Assembly: GCA_026214975.1 (NCBI GenBank)
Contig: CM047806.1
Span: 54,887,947 to 54,951,946, forward strand
Source of the DNA: Gentiana macrophylla
Taxonomy: Eukaryota; Streptophyta; Magnoliopsida; Gentianales; Gentianaceae
Length of the DNA: 64,000 nucleotides
Direction of reading: 5' to 3'
Shown here: piece after piece, positions 34,490 to 46,463 of the stretch
How positions within the stretch are numbered: position 1 is the stretch's first letter
Layout of the letters: each line of letters begins with the position of its first letter
Made by a program: the position numbers and the translations under genes
The notes under the pieces: generated by a model
What the model saw: the letters and a program-made list of their open reading frames with translations, nothing else
Database searches by the model: none
Told to the model about the DNA's origin: nothing

Positions 34490-37000
34490 TAGATCTTCTT
34501 CTTGCCGTTGCCATTTCTCCAAGTTAACATATAGCATAACATCACATATTATTAAACTTGAACAATCAAAACTCGAACATGAATAGTGATTACGAAATAT
34601 GAAACCACATCTTAACCTATCTTGGGAAATAGCATATAAAAATAAACGTTCTTGAAATGTTAATGAAATAAAAATCAGAGATTGACCAAACCTCATCTCT
34701 AAACTGTTTTGAGACATATGAAGTGACTTCTCGTCAACATACCTTGTTTAAACTAATAAATGGTACCTCTCAGGGGAAGTTGACATGCCATTAGAAAGTT
34801 AGTAGTTCTACATCGACCATAGGAATCAGAGCACTTGCGGTTTGAAGTAACAAGACAAATCACGTAAATTAAATCTGAGATCATAATACATACATTCATC
34901 TACACCCTCCTCATTGTCACGTAGGGAGACCACTAGAAAGGAAGAATCTTTTTGTATGCCATGTGTTTTCCAGCATGTCATCATAATCTTTGAAACCTAA
35001 CAAAAGAGACATGTAATGTAAGAAACAACCATTGGCAATAAGTCCCATAAACAAATAGGCACAACATAAACAGAAATTAGGGTCAAAAGAAAGAAATATC
35101 ATCATCTCTAACACTTTAATTCATGGTGATTCTGAAATGGTAAACCCGACATTGAACAAGGTTACTCTTTGCAATTTCCTTCACTTTGTTGAGCACAATA
35201 AACAAAACCTCCCATGTAGCAAAATGATTCTCCTCACTCTTATAGTGTAAAACAATCAAAGGCATGTCACGGGGCCGGGAATCACTTTGGAAGGCCAAAA
35301 CTTGAAGTCACTTCCACTTATATAGTAGATCTCAAGGTCTTAAACATCTGGACTTCGTTGATGGATGCGAGAATGGGAGAGGAACTGAACAAGCACTAGG
35401 CAATGAAGTTGAATATGATATCGTTGAAGAACTCGAAGAAAGAGGTTACGGAAGCTAAGAGTGACACGTATAGTGTGCAAAGCAGAACACGATAATGAGG
35501 GTGTGAAGGTGGCTGGAGCACAAAGTGACTCATAGGAGTAGTGGACAACTTTCTATTGGTGCCATGGTAGTGCCACATTTGTGTGAGGAGTGGTGGATGC
35601 CGCAACAACTCAAAAATTTGATGTATTTGTAGTTGAGAAGTTGAGTGTGAACTCGTCACAGTATGCACCAAGTGGAATCAATAAATATTTCAACATCTCA
35701 AATTCTTCACCACTTATCCTTGCTCCCTCCATTATCTATAATTTTTCTGATTCAAAATATCAAACAACTTAAACTAAAGGAATGTTTAGGCGTGAATCGG
35801 TTAATATAAAATTAACAAATTAACACTTCAATGCTAATTAGAATAAAAGGGATATGATATGATCCGAAATGTATGTATGTTCTCACCTTGGGTAACAGAT
35901 TCTTCTACCCGATGTTATGTAACGACTTAGGTTAGGGATCCCGGAAGCAGATAAAGCATCTAAAAACAAGAGAATAACGAGTTGCCTTTGCTTCAACTGA
36001 GCAGGAGGAAGCACGTCCATGAAGGTCATGGTATCAAGCAAATGTCCTATGAGAGAAAAGCGCGGGACAACAACAACTTCTTGAGACATTGGAATACCCG
36101 ACCAACATTTCAAGCACACACACAACACTATACATGTATATAACTTGCCTGCTAAAATAGCCTTGCAAAATCATGAGAACTATAGAAGTACCAAAAGCGG
36201 TTTACTACGGAAGAAAAACAAAACCACGTACAAAAATTTTGGGAAACAAAGCAGAGAGATTCGACCTCTCTGTTTACTATATTTTCTTAGCCTTTACATC
36301 ACTAAGTCTACAAAAATAATATGTCTAACACATATTAAGAAAGTCAATAGCTAGATTTAGTTTGATAACATTGAGAGCCCTTTGCCTATATCTTTGTCAA
36401 AAGTGTCTAAGTCTAAAAGAAGACATGTGATTTTCACTAAATTAGGACAAAAAGGACCAATACTACTCTTTGCTTAAGCAAAAGTTCAACCTCCTCAAAA
36501 CATCCTCGAGAAAATTAACGATTAGTTAAAGAAATATTAACACCATAATCCATTATATTAAAAAAAAATGCTAGGCAAATAAGAAGAACAATTTACTAGT
36601 TTCACACTTGCTCAATGCACGAAGGTAGCGGCGGTTCCATATTCGAGACCGCGTGATATAGATGATGTAGCTCCAACTTCTCTTTCTTTAATTGGATATT
36701 TTCTTGTCTTTCGGATTCACCTTCTTTAACCATCTCTCCGCCTATTCCCATACACAACGGACAATCCTTTACGGCGTTAACCTACTAGATTCCAATTACC
36801 TAGAATCGGAGGAGACTACATCGGATCGTTGCGGCGGAGGAGAATCGATTCGGCGGTGGCGAGCCAAGAAATGACGAATCATTTCAATCGAGAGAAGAAT
36901 CGATTCGAGGCTGCAAGCGCCGGCAAGTAGATGCAAGTGTGAGAACATCGGTGGTGGCGGTGAAACATCGGTGGTGGTGGTTCTTTGGAGATGGCGCACA
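34490..37000 (-). pseudogene. unrecognised gene fragments inside the CACTA element
   Basis: Minus-strand pieces look like exons. 35892-36135 has TTTTAGCAG before it and GTGAGA after it, and reads RFSLIGHLLDTMTFMDVLPP and QRQLVILLFLDALSASGIP. 35116-35298 reads MPLIVLHYKSEENHFATWEV and ends in a stop. 34917-35114 is hydrophobic. 36796-36999 is Pro/Ser-rich and could be 5' leader. I cannot name the parent gene. The splice-like borders suggest genomic capture. Alternatively these are decayed transposon exons. Confidence 0.35.
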
Positions 37001-37324
37001 TGAAACCTAGCTCGACTTTATTTAAGTACATATGGTTATGACGATTGATAGATTTATTTGCTTTGGATTGATTTTGAGAGTTTTAGATTTTTAAAAGATT
37101 TATGTTGTAAGGTTAAGGAAATAGTGGGAGGAAGGAATATTATTTAAATTTTGGTTTTTATATCGAATAGTGGCGGGATTTACTCGATAATAAGCGATGT
37201 ATAATTAATAGTTATCTTTTAGCTATGTGATTATTTTCCTCTCACTAAAATCACCTTATAATGACTAGAATTACCTCCTCTCACAAAAGTTTTGTAACTA
37301 ATAACACTTTTTCTTGTAGTGTAA

Positions 37325-38388
37325 TTAGCTACTAGTCAGATATGTGCACTAATTGATCATCAGGGGGTTGATGGTAAATAAGGATAAGATATTCTGAGTC
37401 GGGTTCACGGAGACTTCCCACTCGAGAATGGGACGATCTATGGAGGGTTAATCCGTATGTAGTGATTATATCAATGGGCGCTTATTCACTCTATGGGTTG
37501 AGTATAAGTATACATCTATAATCGGTAGAGTTCGATTCCGGGTTTATGGTGGCGCAATCCCGAATTAATAATTAATGTACTTATTCTATTCGACGAATAA
37601 TTAATTATTGGAGCTACTGGTTATAGGTCCATGGTCCCCGATGTGGCTTCTGTAAATCGGACTAATAATCTTGTTATTTGGGTCTCAGTGATAATTAATT
37701 GCCAGGGCTAATTAATTGATATGCATGGATATTATTTAGTTGGGCTAAATAATATAATACACATAAAAGACATTTTATGTTGGCTTTTTGACCCTTAATG
37801 GTGGCGCCATATATGTCATTTAATTAGAGAGAAATTAGTTTTCTTGGATAATTATTTGACATGTGATTTATCTTTTATTTGTTAATTGATAATTCATGGA
37901 ATATTAGATTATAATATAATTTATCCTAATTTGTTTGGGATAATCATTTTATTTATCTTTTATTTGGAATAAAGGATTAATGTAATAATTATCTCTTAAT
38001 TATTTAATCCTTGGAGGACAAGGATTACTCTCCTATATAAAGAGAGTTCTCCCAAGTCTTAATGAGAAGGAAAATTTCGACCACCATCATCTAAAAGGAG
38101 AGAAAAAATAGTTTTTTTTCTTGACTAGGGTTTTTAGTAGAAGAAAAACTTTGAGTTTTTCTTGGTGTTGCATATCAAGGAGGCTCGTGTATCAAGAAGG
38201 GTGTCCACCAACCGTCGTTTGGAGAACACATCGGAAGATCAAGGCTTCTCTTCCCGTTATTGGTAACATAATCTTAAACCCCCCTTGTAGTACTTAAGTC
38301 CTTTAATTATGAATTGTGTCATATAAATCGTGATCCATCCGCTGCGCGTAGATCTAATTCGTTTAGATCTGAGAACCTGCATCCTTCA
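37325..38388 (+). other. right part of the solo copia LTR, non-coding
   Basis: Continuation of the LTR that starts at 30957. It includes the promoter-like TATA (about 38034) and the R/U5 part to 38388. No gene. Confidence 0.8.
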
Positions 38389-38393
38389 GAGAG

Positions 38394-39030
38394 ATCGGTC
38401 ACCAAACCCAGATCGGCAGCTCGATAACCATCCCATCAATACTATCAACATAATTGTAGGAGGCCTAGTCAGATCTTTGGAGAGGTAAACAAACAAAGTG
38501 ACCGATCTACAGAGTCACAGGTACGGAGTAAGTACCATATGAGATTACGTGAGGTGACTTACGGTCCAAGAGACCCTCTACCTATGGTGAACAACAACGA
38601 AGGCTTGGTCATAGAGGTTGTGGTGCACAGGAATCTAGTGAAGATGATTTGCACAGATACGGGGAGCACCGTTAACGTCCTCTATCACTTGGTGTTTCAA
38701 TCGATTGGTTTGAAAGATTCTGAGTTGACCCCCATAGCAGCTCCGTTGTTCAGGTTCGCAGGACCTCCGATTCATCCTATGGGGATGATAAAGCTGACAA
38801 CAACATTTGGCGGGAGAGAAGGAGCAAAACCTTAATGTTTAACTATGTGGTGGTCAAAGCTCCATCTGTGTACATCATCATCTTGTGGAAGCTAGCGTTA
38901 ATCGATCTCTGAGCTGTAATATCACCAGCTCATGCTAGTTTGAAATTCCCCACCACAGAGGGGTCCATAGAAATCAAAGGAGATTTGGAGGCAGTCAGGA
39001 GCTGCTATGCTGCTATAGTTAAAAGAAAGG
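38394..39030 (+). pseudogene. Tat-lineage gypsy protease
   Basis: Reads DNHPINTINIIVGGLVRSLE, a stop, then (38539) LREVTYGPRDPLPM, VVVHRNLVKMICTDTGSTVNVL with the catalytic DTGST at about 38656, and LFRFAGPPIHPMGMIKL, then after another stop AHASLKFPTTEGSIEIKGD. The order INxIxGG then DTGSx is the usual Tat/Ogre gag-to-protease transition. Stops make it non-functional. No RT follows. Confidence 0.8.
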
Positions 39031-39235
39031 GTGCTACTCAAACCTGAAAGGCCAAGTCATCCAGGGCAGGTTCCAAATGTTGATGGTTTACGCAAACTTT
39101 TATTTTGTTCCTACAGCTTTTATCTGATTATTTCTTTTACTTCGGCACTAACATTTTTTCAATAATTGCACCTAGTGGATGCCAATTGTGCGTGGTTTTA
39201 TTTTAGTCGATGTTCCTATTACTCTTACATATTGG

Positions 39236-40165
39236 GAATTACTACAAATGAGATCCGTAGGTCGGACTCAGTCGAAATCAATAAAGTTTGCAAAAGACAA
39301 ACTCATAAAAGTTCACAGGACGAACAAACTGAGATCCGCACGTCGGACTCAGTCAAATTATAAAGTTTGCAAAGGGCAAACTCATTAAAGTTCGCATGAA
39401 GAACTAACTGAGATCTGCACGTCAGACTTGGTCAAATTAAAAAGTTTGGAAAAGACAAACTCATTAAAGTTCGCAGGACGAACTACAGGAGATCCGCAGG
39501 TCGGCCTCAGTCAAATTATAAAGTTTGCAAATGACAAACTCATTAAAGTTCGCAGGACGAACTAAAGGAGATCCGCAGGTCGGACTCAGTCAAATTATCA
39601 TGTTTGCAAAGGACAAACTCATTAAAGTTCACAGGAAGAACTAACTGAGATCCACAGGTCGGACTCAGTCAAATTATCAAGTTTGTAAATGACAAACTCA
39701 TTAAAGTTCATAGGAGGAACTAACTTAGATCCGCAGGTCGGACTCAGTCAAATTATAAAGTTTGCAAAGGACAAACTCATTTAAGTTCGCAGGACGAACT
39801 AACTGAGATTCGCAGGTCGGACTCAGTCAAATTATCAAGTTTGCAAAGGACAAACTCATTAAAGCTCGCAGGAAAAACTAACTGAGATCCGCAGGTTGGA
39901 CTCAGTCAAATTATCAAGTTTGCAAATGACAAACTCATTAAAGTTCGCAGGACGAACTAACTTAGATCCACAGGTCGGACTCGGTCAAATTGTAAAATTT
40001 GCAAAAGTTCGCAGGACGAACTAACTGAGATCCCCGCAGGTCGGACTCCTCAAGTTAAAATAAAGTTTACAGAGGCCAAACCAATGAAGTTCGCTGGACG
40101 AAATAACCGGGGTCCGCAGGTCGGGCTCACCGCATACAAACTCCTTAAGTTTGCGAAGGTCATAC
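39236..40165 (+). repeat. 79-bp tandem repeat array, about 12 copies
   Basis: Units contain gagatccgcaggtcggactc and aagtttgcaaaggacaaactc. The word ggtcggactc recurs at about 39579, 39658, 39737, 39816, 39895 and 39974, an exact 79-bp step, with more diverged and indel-bearing units at both edges (spacings 64-82). Each unit also has a short internal inverted echo (agtttgca..tgacaaact). It lies 3' of the Tat protease where the element's 3' untranslated region would be. Confidence 0.95.
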
Positions 40166-40333
40166 TCAAGCATAAGGAAATTAAAAGACAAGTCAAATCA
40201 GTATGCCATTCAAGAACTAAAAGTTTAAAGCATGACATACTAGGGGCAGAATAAATCATAACTACATCATAAAGCATTTTAGACATAGCAAAATATGCAT
40301 GTTTTATAATCGTGCAATTTACATTTTTTGAAG

Positions 40334-42300
40334 TGTTGGATCGATAATGCGTAAATAAACACTGTAGAGAGGGTGAATAGAGTGTTGGGGAACTTCTTAA
40401 AACTTTTTTTTCAATGATAACAAAAGTACTTGTAAATAGGTGCGGAAGCTTACTTATTTAACTATTAAACGTGTTACAAAAACCTATGTGATCAAATGAT
40501 TAATTTATTGTGATAGTGCAGCACGATTGCAGCTACTTAACTTTGATAAAAAAAGATGAGAAGATATAAATTAACAGCAAAAGAATATGTTGAATATGTT
40601 ATGAACAAGTTGGAGCAAATGTCGATTCCGTAAAAAGCAGCTTTATATGTATAATGACGGAATCAATTACTAGTTTTATATAGTGAAAAACTAAACCCAA
40701 AAGGCAACAAATGTGATTCACAATTATGCTTAACAAACCAATAAAATAGATTAACTAGAATACAGATCAAGTCAATGTTCAGGATCAAAAGGTTTTCAAA
40801 CAGTCTAGATTAAGTTCAATTCACTATATATGAAGTAGGCAAATAAAGGTTACAAGGAAGGTTTAGGTCCTTAAACAAAAGGCTTAGATAGATCAGTCTA
40901 GATATAATTGTTACACTGCAAATATCAATCAGATATACAAAGCTTGATGGAAATAGACTGATAGGTAGATAGATACACAGAAATAATTTCAAGTTCAGGC
41001 TATACAGAGTATATATATACACAACTTAAGCACAGACCAAAAATTTTAAATTACAGATATATTACAGCACTTTTGACTAACAAGACAAGTTTGCAACAAC
41101 AGATGATTAACAGCTTGATCAGGTTCAATACATCAACAATATTGAGACTCGGCTTTTGTAAAAAGCACAACAGCAGATACAGGGATCCAATGGACGCAAT
41201 TCGATAGGCAAACTCAGCAAGAGATCAGGAGCAGGTTTGCAGATCAGGATCAACAGATGCTCAGCAAATTTATGCAAAGGCACACAAGAGGTGCAGGACA
41301 CAATATCAGCAGTTTAAGGCATAGCAAAGGTTCAAGAGCAATATAGATTAAGCACACTTAACAAACCAGCCAAAGCAGATTCAGAGTGATAGGAACACAA
41401 CAGCATGTCTATCCACAGAAGGCTTCCTTTGGCACGCCAAACCAAAGACCTTCGTGGTCACTTTCTTGCAAGGATTATGTCAAATAGGTCACCAATCAAA
41501 AGTGAGTCTAACCAAGACACAGTCAAACAAACACACAACAATCAAAACAACACAGTTCTTTCCTAGTACATAACTATGAAAACTATAAAACAGGTAATCA
41601 CTTACTGACCAATAGGAGAGACTACAACCACGACGTTCTGCTCTTCTGTATGCCATAGAAAGCAAGAACTTGTATCTACTCCGGTTCTTGACTCAACAAT
41701 GATCTACCTCTAAGACTACACTTTTCAACAAAACAAGATCAGACTTCTTTAAGTGAAAATTTAGAATTGTTTGTGTTTATTTGGTGCAATCCTGTTGGTA
41801 TTATTGGCTATTCATAGCCCTAGAGGTATGATTTGAACCTCAAGGCTTAGTGTGTACAAAATCAGAGAAATCAGGGGGAATCCGAGGCACAATTAATTAG
41901 ATGATTTTGGTTAACCAGTAATTTGTATTTTAAGTCAATGAACTATGTAAACTCCCATAGGAAGTAGTACTAGCTAATGAGCCTCACAACGGTCGGTTTA
42001 ACCAAGCAGTCATATTTTATCCTAAGTGACTATCCACCCATGGTAACCAAAATTTTGGTTTTATGGTCAATGAACCAAGTATGTCTGGTCAGTGAGCCAT
42101 TGATAATAGGTTGAACCATGCAGTCACTATAACCTTGATTGATTTTTGTTGACTAAGTTCTAATAGCACAATGTAAAGACACCCGAACCTTGGTTCAATG
42201 CTGAATATGCAACTTACCATTCACTGAACCAAGGATTAACTCATAATTAAACCACTGAAGGCTATGATGCCAACCAACATTGGTCTAACTGAGTTATTTA
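40334..42300 (-). repeat. probable SIRE-like LTR, right end not fixed
   Basis: Starts tgttggatcg on the plus strand, followed by gagagggtgaatagag, the same layout as the 3' ends of the SIRE LTRs at 5593 and 8185. A minus-strand TATA-like ctatgaatag lies near 41810. No TSD or right terminus was found, so the call rests on layout. No gene is present. Confidence 0.4.
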
Positions 42301-43066
42301 GCCATCATTGGTTCACTACCCTCAGCTTTGACTTGACCATGACATCCTTGGGTGCTCACCCTCAATCATTTAACCTAGGACCATGCATTAGAGAGGGTCA
42401 AGCCATTTTACCATAGCAGTTTGGGTAGGGATTCACCAAACCGGGGCAGCCTGAACCGGAGGAAAGAGAACCACCAGTGATTGAAACGGCAACACTCAAT
42501 TTCCATTGGATTCGGACTGATTTTGGGCTAGGTTCAAATTAATGCTCGAGATTTATCACGTGTAGGATTGCCAAGTCACAGCTCTGAATCAAGCTGCAAT
42601 CCTGGACAAGTCCATCACGGAAATGGCCTTGCCATTAACCGAGAGGCTGTCATAATAGAAATACCAAAAGAAGATCAGCACAGTATCAAATCAAATCAGT
42701 CATTAAGATCAATATCTATTCGTATCAGTTCAAAATCAAAAGGAAATTGACAGAAATGAATGCGAACTAATATTTCCCTGAAGTAGCAGAGATTCGATGT
42801 AGCACCACAGAAACACCATGCCGTCCAGATTCAAGATGGCTGCGTATCTTTTCAAATCAGCACTAAAGATGACGCCATTAAAACCTTCCCTAAACGCAGC
42901 AGGAAAAATCAAGGCAGATTTCAAAATCAAATCGGTTTAATGAATGCGATATTGACAGGGAATCAAATCAGATATTAACAAAGAATAAGGCCCAGAAAAA
43001 GACTTCCCAGAAATAGACCGATTCTAAGTGTAAAGCTTTGATCCTTATCATCAGAAACGCCATGCC
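42301..43066. other. non-coding flank of the virus-bearing copia element
   Basis: No supportable gene. A 20-bp word (agaaacaccatgccgtc / agaaacgccatgccgtc) occurs twice (about 42805 and 43049). The sequence is continuous with 56824 onward if the 43072-56818 insert is removed. Confidence 0.5.
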
Positions 43067-43097
43067 GTCAATGTTGAAATAGTGTCCTAAACCCAAT

Positions 43098-44402
43098 TTT
43101 GAAATCATCAAAGTATGGGAGTTTTGATAATTTACTTTTAATTTTGAATCATCAATGATTTTGAGAATTTTATCAATAATGATTTTGAATCTAGTAATAT
43201 TGATGTGTTCAATATCATAGTGAGAAGCGATTTCCATGACTTTTGAGGGCTATATTTGGTTTCTTCTTTGGAGATTCCTATTTCAATGAAATGATATGGT
43301 AACTGAGTCATTCCATCATTCCATTCTGGCAGGCTGCTATATATTTTTAAAAATATAGCTCGATCTGCTTCTTTGACAACCTTGGTTCTAAAGTTCTTGA
43401 TTGCCTTTTTGATTTCTTCTGGGAATTTAGAATTTCCAAAAGATTTTTGCTAGGATAAATCATCCTAACTAATCCATAAGAGAACGCTCCATATACCATT
43501 TTTGGATCGACGCCTTCAGTAAAATTGAACAGACTGATTAATTCGATGTCCGTAGTAAATAACTTTTCTTTAATAAAATGTTCTTCGTCTTCCGCTCTTG
43601 CATGTTGAAAGCAAAAAGATAATCCTTCAAAATCAAGATCAATGACAGTTTTCTTCTCAGTTTTGACAGGGACTGAAATTCTCCCTAAAGAAACCAAATT
43701 ATTAGGCTTCCTTTTTAAGATTTCCTTGAAGGTGGTGACCTTTAAGAAATCTGCATTAGACATTAGTTTTGGCGGATGTGTCATATGTTCCTTAGCATAG
43801 ATTTCACCAGCAACCTTTGCTTCTAGGAGCGTGTTGAAACTCTTATGCCTTACGCTAGAAATTCCTTTTGTTGCTTTTTCTGCAACTTCCCATGTTGTGT
43901 ATATACCTGCGTGAGGACCATTACAAACAACATAAAATTTATTACTGAAAGTCGGCATTGGAATTGCCTTATCAGTTTGTACTGAAGTTTGATTTCAGTT
44001 TTATCAAGACCTAAAATGTCCTGAGTGTTTGGCCTAAAACCGGAGATCAAATCTGTAGGTTTAACCAATTTAGATGTTTGTACATCTTTTACATCTTTTT
44101 CCAAGATGCTAGGAATCAACGGATTTGATAATTCTTTACCGATTGCCGTTTGCATCGGAATAGTTAACAGTTCGCTACTATTGCTAGTGCAAGGACTGTT
44201 AATATCCTTTTGTGGTTCACTTGATACCCGTTCAAGTAAACTAATGCGATATCTTAGAACCTTTAGTTCTAAATCCATCATTTTTTCTTGCAGCTTTAGC
44301 TTCTGCAATTCTTCTATAGTTGGAAGTCCTTTAAGGACAATTAGTCCCTGGGTTTTACCCCTTTTATCTCCTAACGGAGATTCTTCTGATTTTAACCTGT
44401 AA
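43098..44402 (-). pseudogene. viral transactivator/viroplasmin (ORF VI-like), broken
   Basis: Two overlapping frames (43850-44308 and 43347-43958) plus a decayed tail (43098-43346). The second frame opens with the small RNase H1-N-like/viroplasmin fold seen in this family (KFYVV then a G..W.E....V.G motif), followed by the conserved central part. In the family this inclusion-body protein allows reinitiated translation on the polycistronic RNA. A frameshift near 43900 separates the halves, no Met was seen at the expected start next to the RNase H end, and the tail runs into the copia LTR stub. Confidence 0.75.
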
Positions 44403-46463
44403 ATTCACGAGTTAAGAAATCAGCAAATATATTTTTGTTACAGGATATGTTACATATCAAAACAATATCTTGATAGCCACATTTTCCATCTTACAAGTCT
44501 ACCTTGTTTATTATCACCTTTTAAATTGGTATTTAAAAAGTATGTAAAGTTTTGTTATCCATCCTAATTAAGAACTTAATAGATGTAAGATAAGCACTAA
44601 ACTTTTTAATGACTCGAATTACTGCTAAGTATTCCTTTTCATTGCTATGATAATTTCTTTCTGCATTTTTAAAGCTTCCAGAAGTATATCTACAAATTAA
44701 CTCTAAATCAGAGTTTTTTGCTTTGAGGATTCCTCCCCAATATTCATCTGATGCATCGGTTTAAATGATCAATTTATCATCTGGTAAAGGAGGATATAGC
44801 TTTGGAAAGCTGGTTAAATTCTTTTTAACCTTTTTTACATAGGTTGTATCAACCTCTCTCCAGTCCCAAAGAACATTGTTTCTGAGTTTAACCTGTAAGG
44901 GTTTTCTAATTTCAGCAAGTTTAGGGATATGACTCTCTGTGTAAGTTAAAATTCCTAAAATCTCTGTAATTGTTTTTTGTCTTCAATCTTATCTGGAAAC
45001 TTATGAATATGTTCCAGTATATGATTCTGAGGACGATGCTGTCCTTGATCAATTTCTAATCCAAGGAAATTAATTTTTGTTTTAAAGAGCTGTGTCTTGT
45101 TTAAAGAAAGAATTATTCCTAATTCTTCACATTTTTTAAGTACCATTGCGACGTGCAAATAGTGCTCTTTTTCTGTGTTACTAAAGACGAGTATATCATC
45201 TACGTAAACACATAAGAATTTTTCAAAAGATGCGAATGCATTTTCATATGCCTTTCAAATATAGATGGTGCTTGTTTTAACCCGAAAGGTAAAACATTCC
45301 ATTGATAATGTCCTTGTGGACATGTAAGTATGATTAATAATTGCGATTCATCATCTAACAATACTTTCCAGAAACCTGATTTGCAATCGAAACTACTAAA
45401 GATTTTATTTCCACTTATTAAGGTTAAGAGTTCATCTTTATTTGGGAGATTATGACTATCACCTATATTTGCTATGTTAATAGCTTTATAGTTGACAACC
45501 ATTCTCTTTTTTCCTCTCCTTCTCTTAGCTTCATTTTCCACTAGAAATGCTGGAGACATATGAGATGATTTACTAGGCTTAATTATTTTTAAGTCTAATA
45601 ATTCTTGAATTTGTTTGCAAAATTCTTTTCTGTCCAATGGACTATAGATCATGGGTTTAACCTTGACTATTGTCTTTGGATCTATGCGTTTTATGGTAGC
45701 TGTGATTCAATGTCTAGACTTTTTAGGGTCTATAGGATTTTATACAAACTTTTTCTATGAGATTTTAATCTTTTGAATTTTCATTCTCTTGATTAAATTC
45801 TTGTTAGGATATGTGTTCTAATTGTTCTATATCGATGTCCTCCTCCTCCCCATCAAGAAAGGTGATTTTGTCAGGACTGATATTGATAGACGCTGGTTTT
45901 GGAATATTTGAATTCTTTTTCATACATTCTAAAAACCTATTTTGTGCCATGGTAATAGCTTTTCGTATTTTACCAATAATCACCGGGTGATTATTTAAAG
46001 TAAAAATAATTCGATCTGTAAATTGTGTGAAAGGTTCATACAATTGACAGAAGTTATTACCAAGGATAATGTCCATACCATTTTCTTGTTGGTATATGGC
46101 AGGTATGTGAAATATTTCTCCTACAATCTTAATGTTTAGATTTTTATAGATTTTGGAAATATTTATTTTTTCACCATTTGCAATTGTTACTTTAAGAACA
46201 ATTGGGGCATTTTCCCAATGTTCGCTTGGTATGACGAACTTGGATGCTAGGCATAAACTAGCTCTTGTATCTACATAACAATGTAAATTTATCTGTTTAT
46301 ATCCAGAGAATTTTAATTGTCCTTTGATATAAATAGAGATTGGATTAGTAATGTTTCCAGACATTACTATTTCTTCATCATTCCAGGAATTCTCCTGAAT
46401 GTTTAAATTATTCTGAATTCTCTGTATCATATTCATTTGATGAATACTCAGAGTTTTCTTCAA
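44398..46463 (-). pseudogene. viral protease, reverse transcriptase and RNase H (ORF V-like), broken
   Basis: 45804-46463 has the aspartic protease, whose active-site motif reads DTRAS where Gly is expected at position 3. 45200-45652 has the RT fingers and palm with the SSFDCKSGFW motif. 44955-45158 is the RT thumb region. 44400-44950 is a decayed RNase H. The catalytic YVDD-type box lies in the break at about 45190-45210. Stops or frameshifts at about 45800, 45655, 45195 and 44955. In the family this polyprotein copies the pregenomic RNA. Confidence 0.85.

Larger units (their letters stand above)
31632..37324 (+). mobile_element. CACTA DNA transposon, 5.69 kb, no transposase seen
   Basis: 31635-37321 has inverted ends cactacaagaaaa, with a longer loosely matched part (tttgtgagrgga) 20-40 bases in, and TSD taa (31632-31634, 37322-37324). 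Neither strand shows a TNP-D/TNP-A-type transposase. The inside has a 175-bp-arm hairpin at the left end and, on the minus strand between 34.5 and 37.0 kb, exon-like pieces. It would need transposase from elsewhere. The full size excludes a small MITE. Confidence 0.9.
30952..38393 (+). mobile_element. solo copia LTR carrying a CACTA insertion
   Basis: 30957-38388 starts tgttaggtgtagtgcc and ends gcatccttca, with perfect TSD gagag (30952-30956 and 38389-38393). Subtracting the CACTA element leaves an LTR of about 1.74 kb. A plus-strand TATA box (ctatataaagaga) lies at about 38034. The start motif is typical of Tork/Angela-like copia LTRs. No primer site or gag follows it, and the Tat reading resumes right after the TSD, so it is a solo LTR. 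Confidence 0.9.
29571..40165 (+). mobile_element. Tat-lineage gypsy derivative with gag and protease only
   Basis: Gag (29571-30956) and protease (38394-39030) are followed directly by a 79-bp tandem array (39236-40165). No RT, RNase H or integrase is visible. Two nested insertions (solo LTR 30957-38388 and CACTA 31635-37321) account for the rest. Tandem repeats in the 3' untranslated part are known for Tat/Ogre elements. LTRs of this element were not identified, so its ends are approximate. Confidence 0.7.

Noticed and set aside
39236..40165. Regular repeats with near-constant spacing, CRISPR-like at first sight
   Set aside because: The whole 79-bp unit is repeated with no unique spacers, in a plant retroelement context. 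It is a tandem array.
40334..42770. Complete solo LTR with TSD tgaag
   Set aside because: The pentamer recurs at about 42255 and 42776 but neither is preceded by a plausible ..CA terminus.
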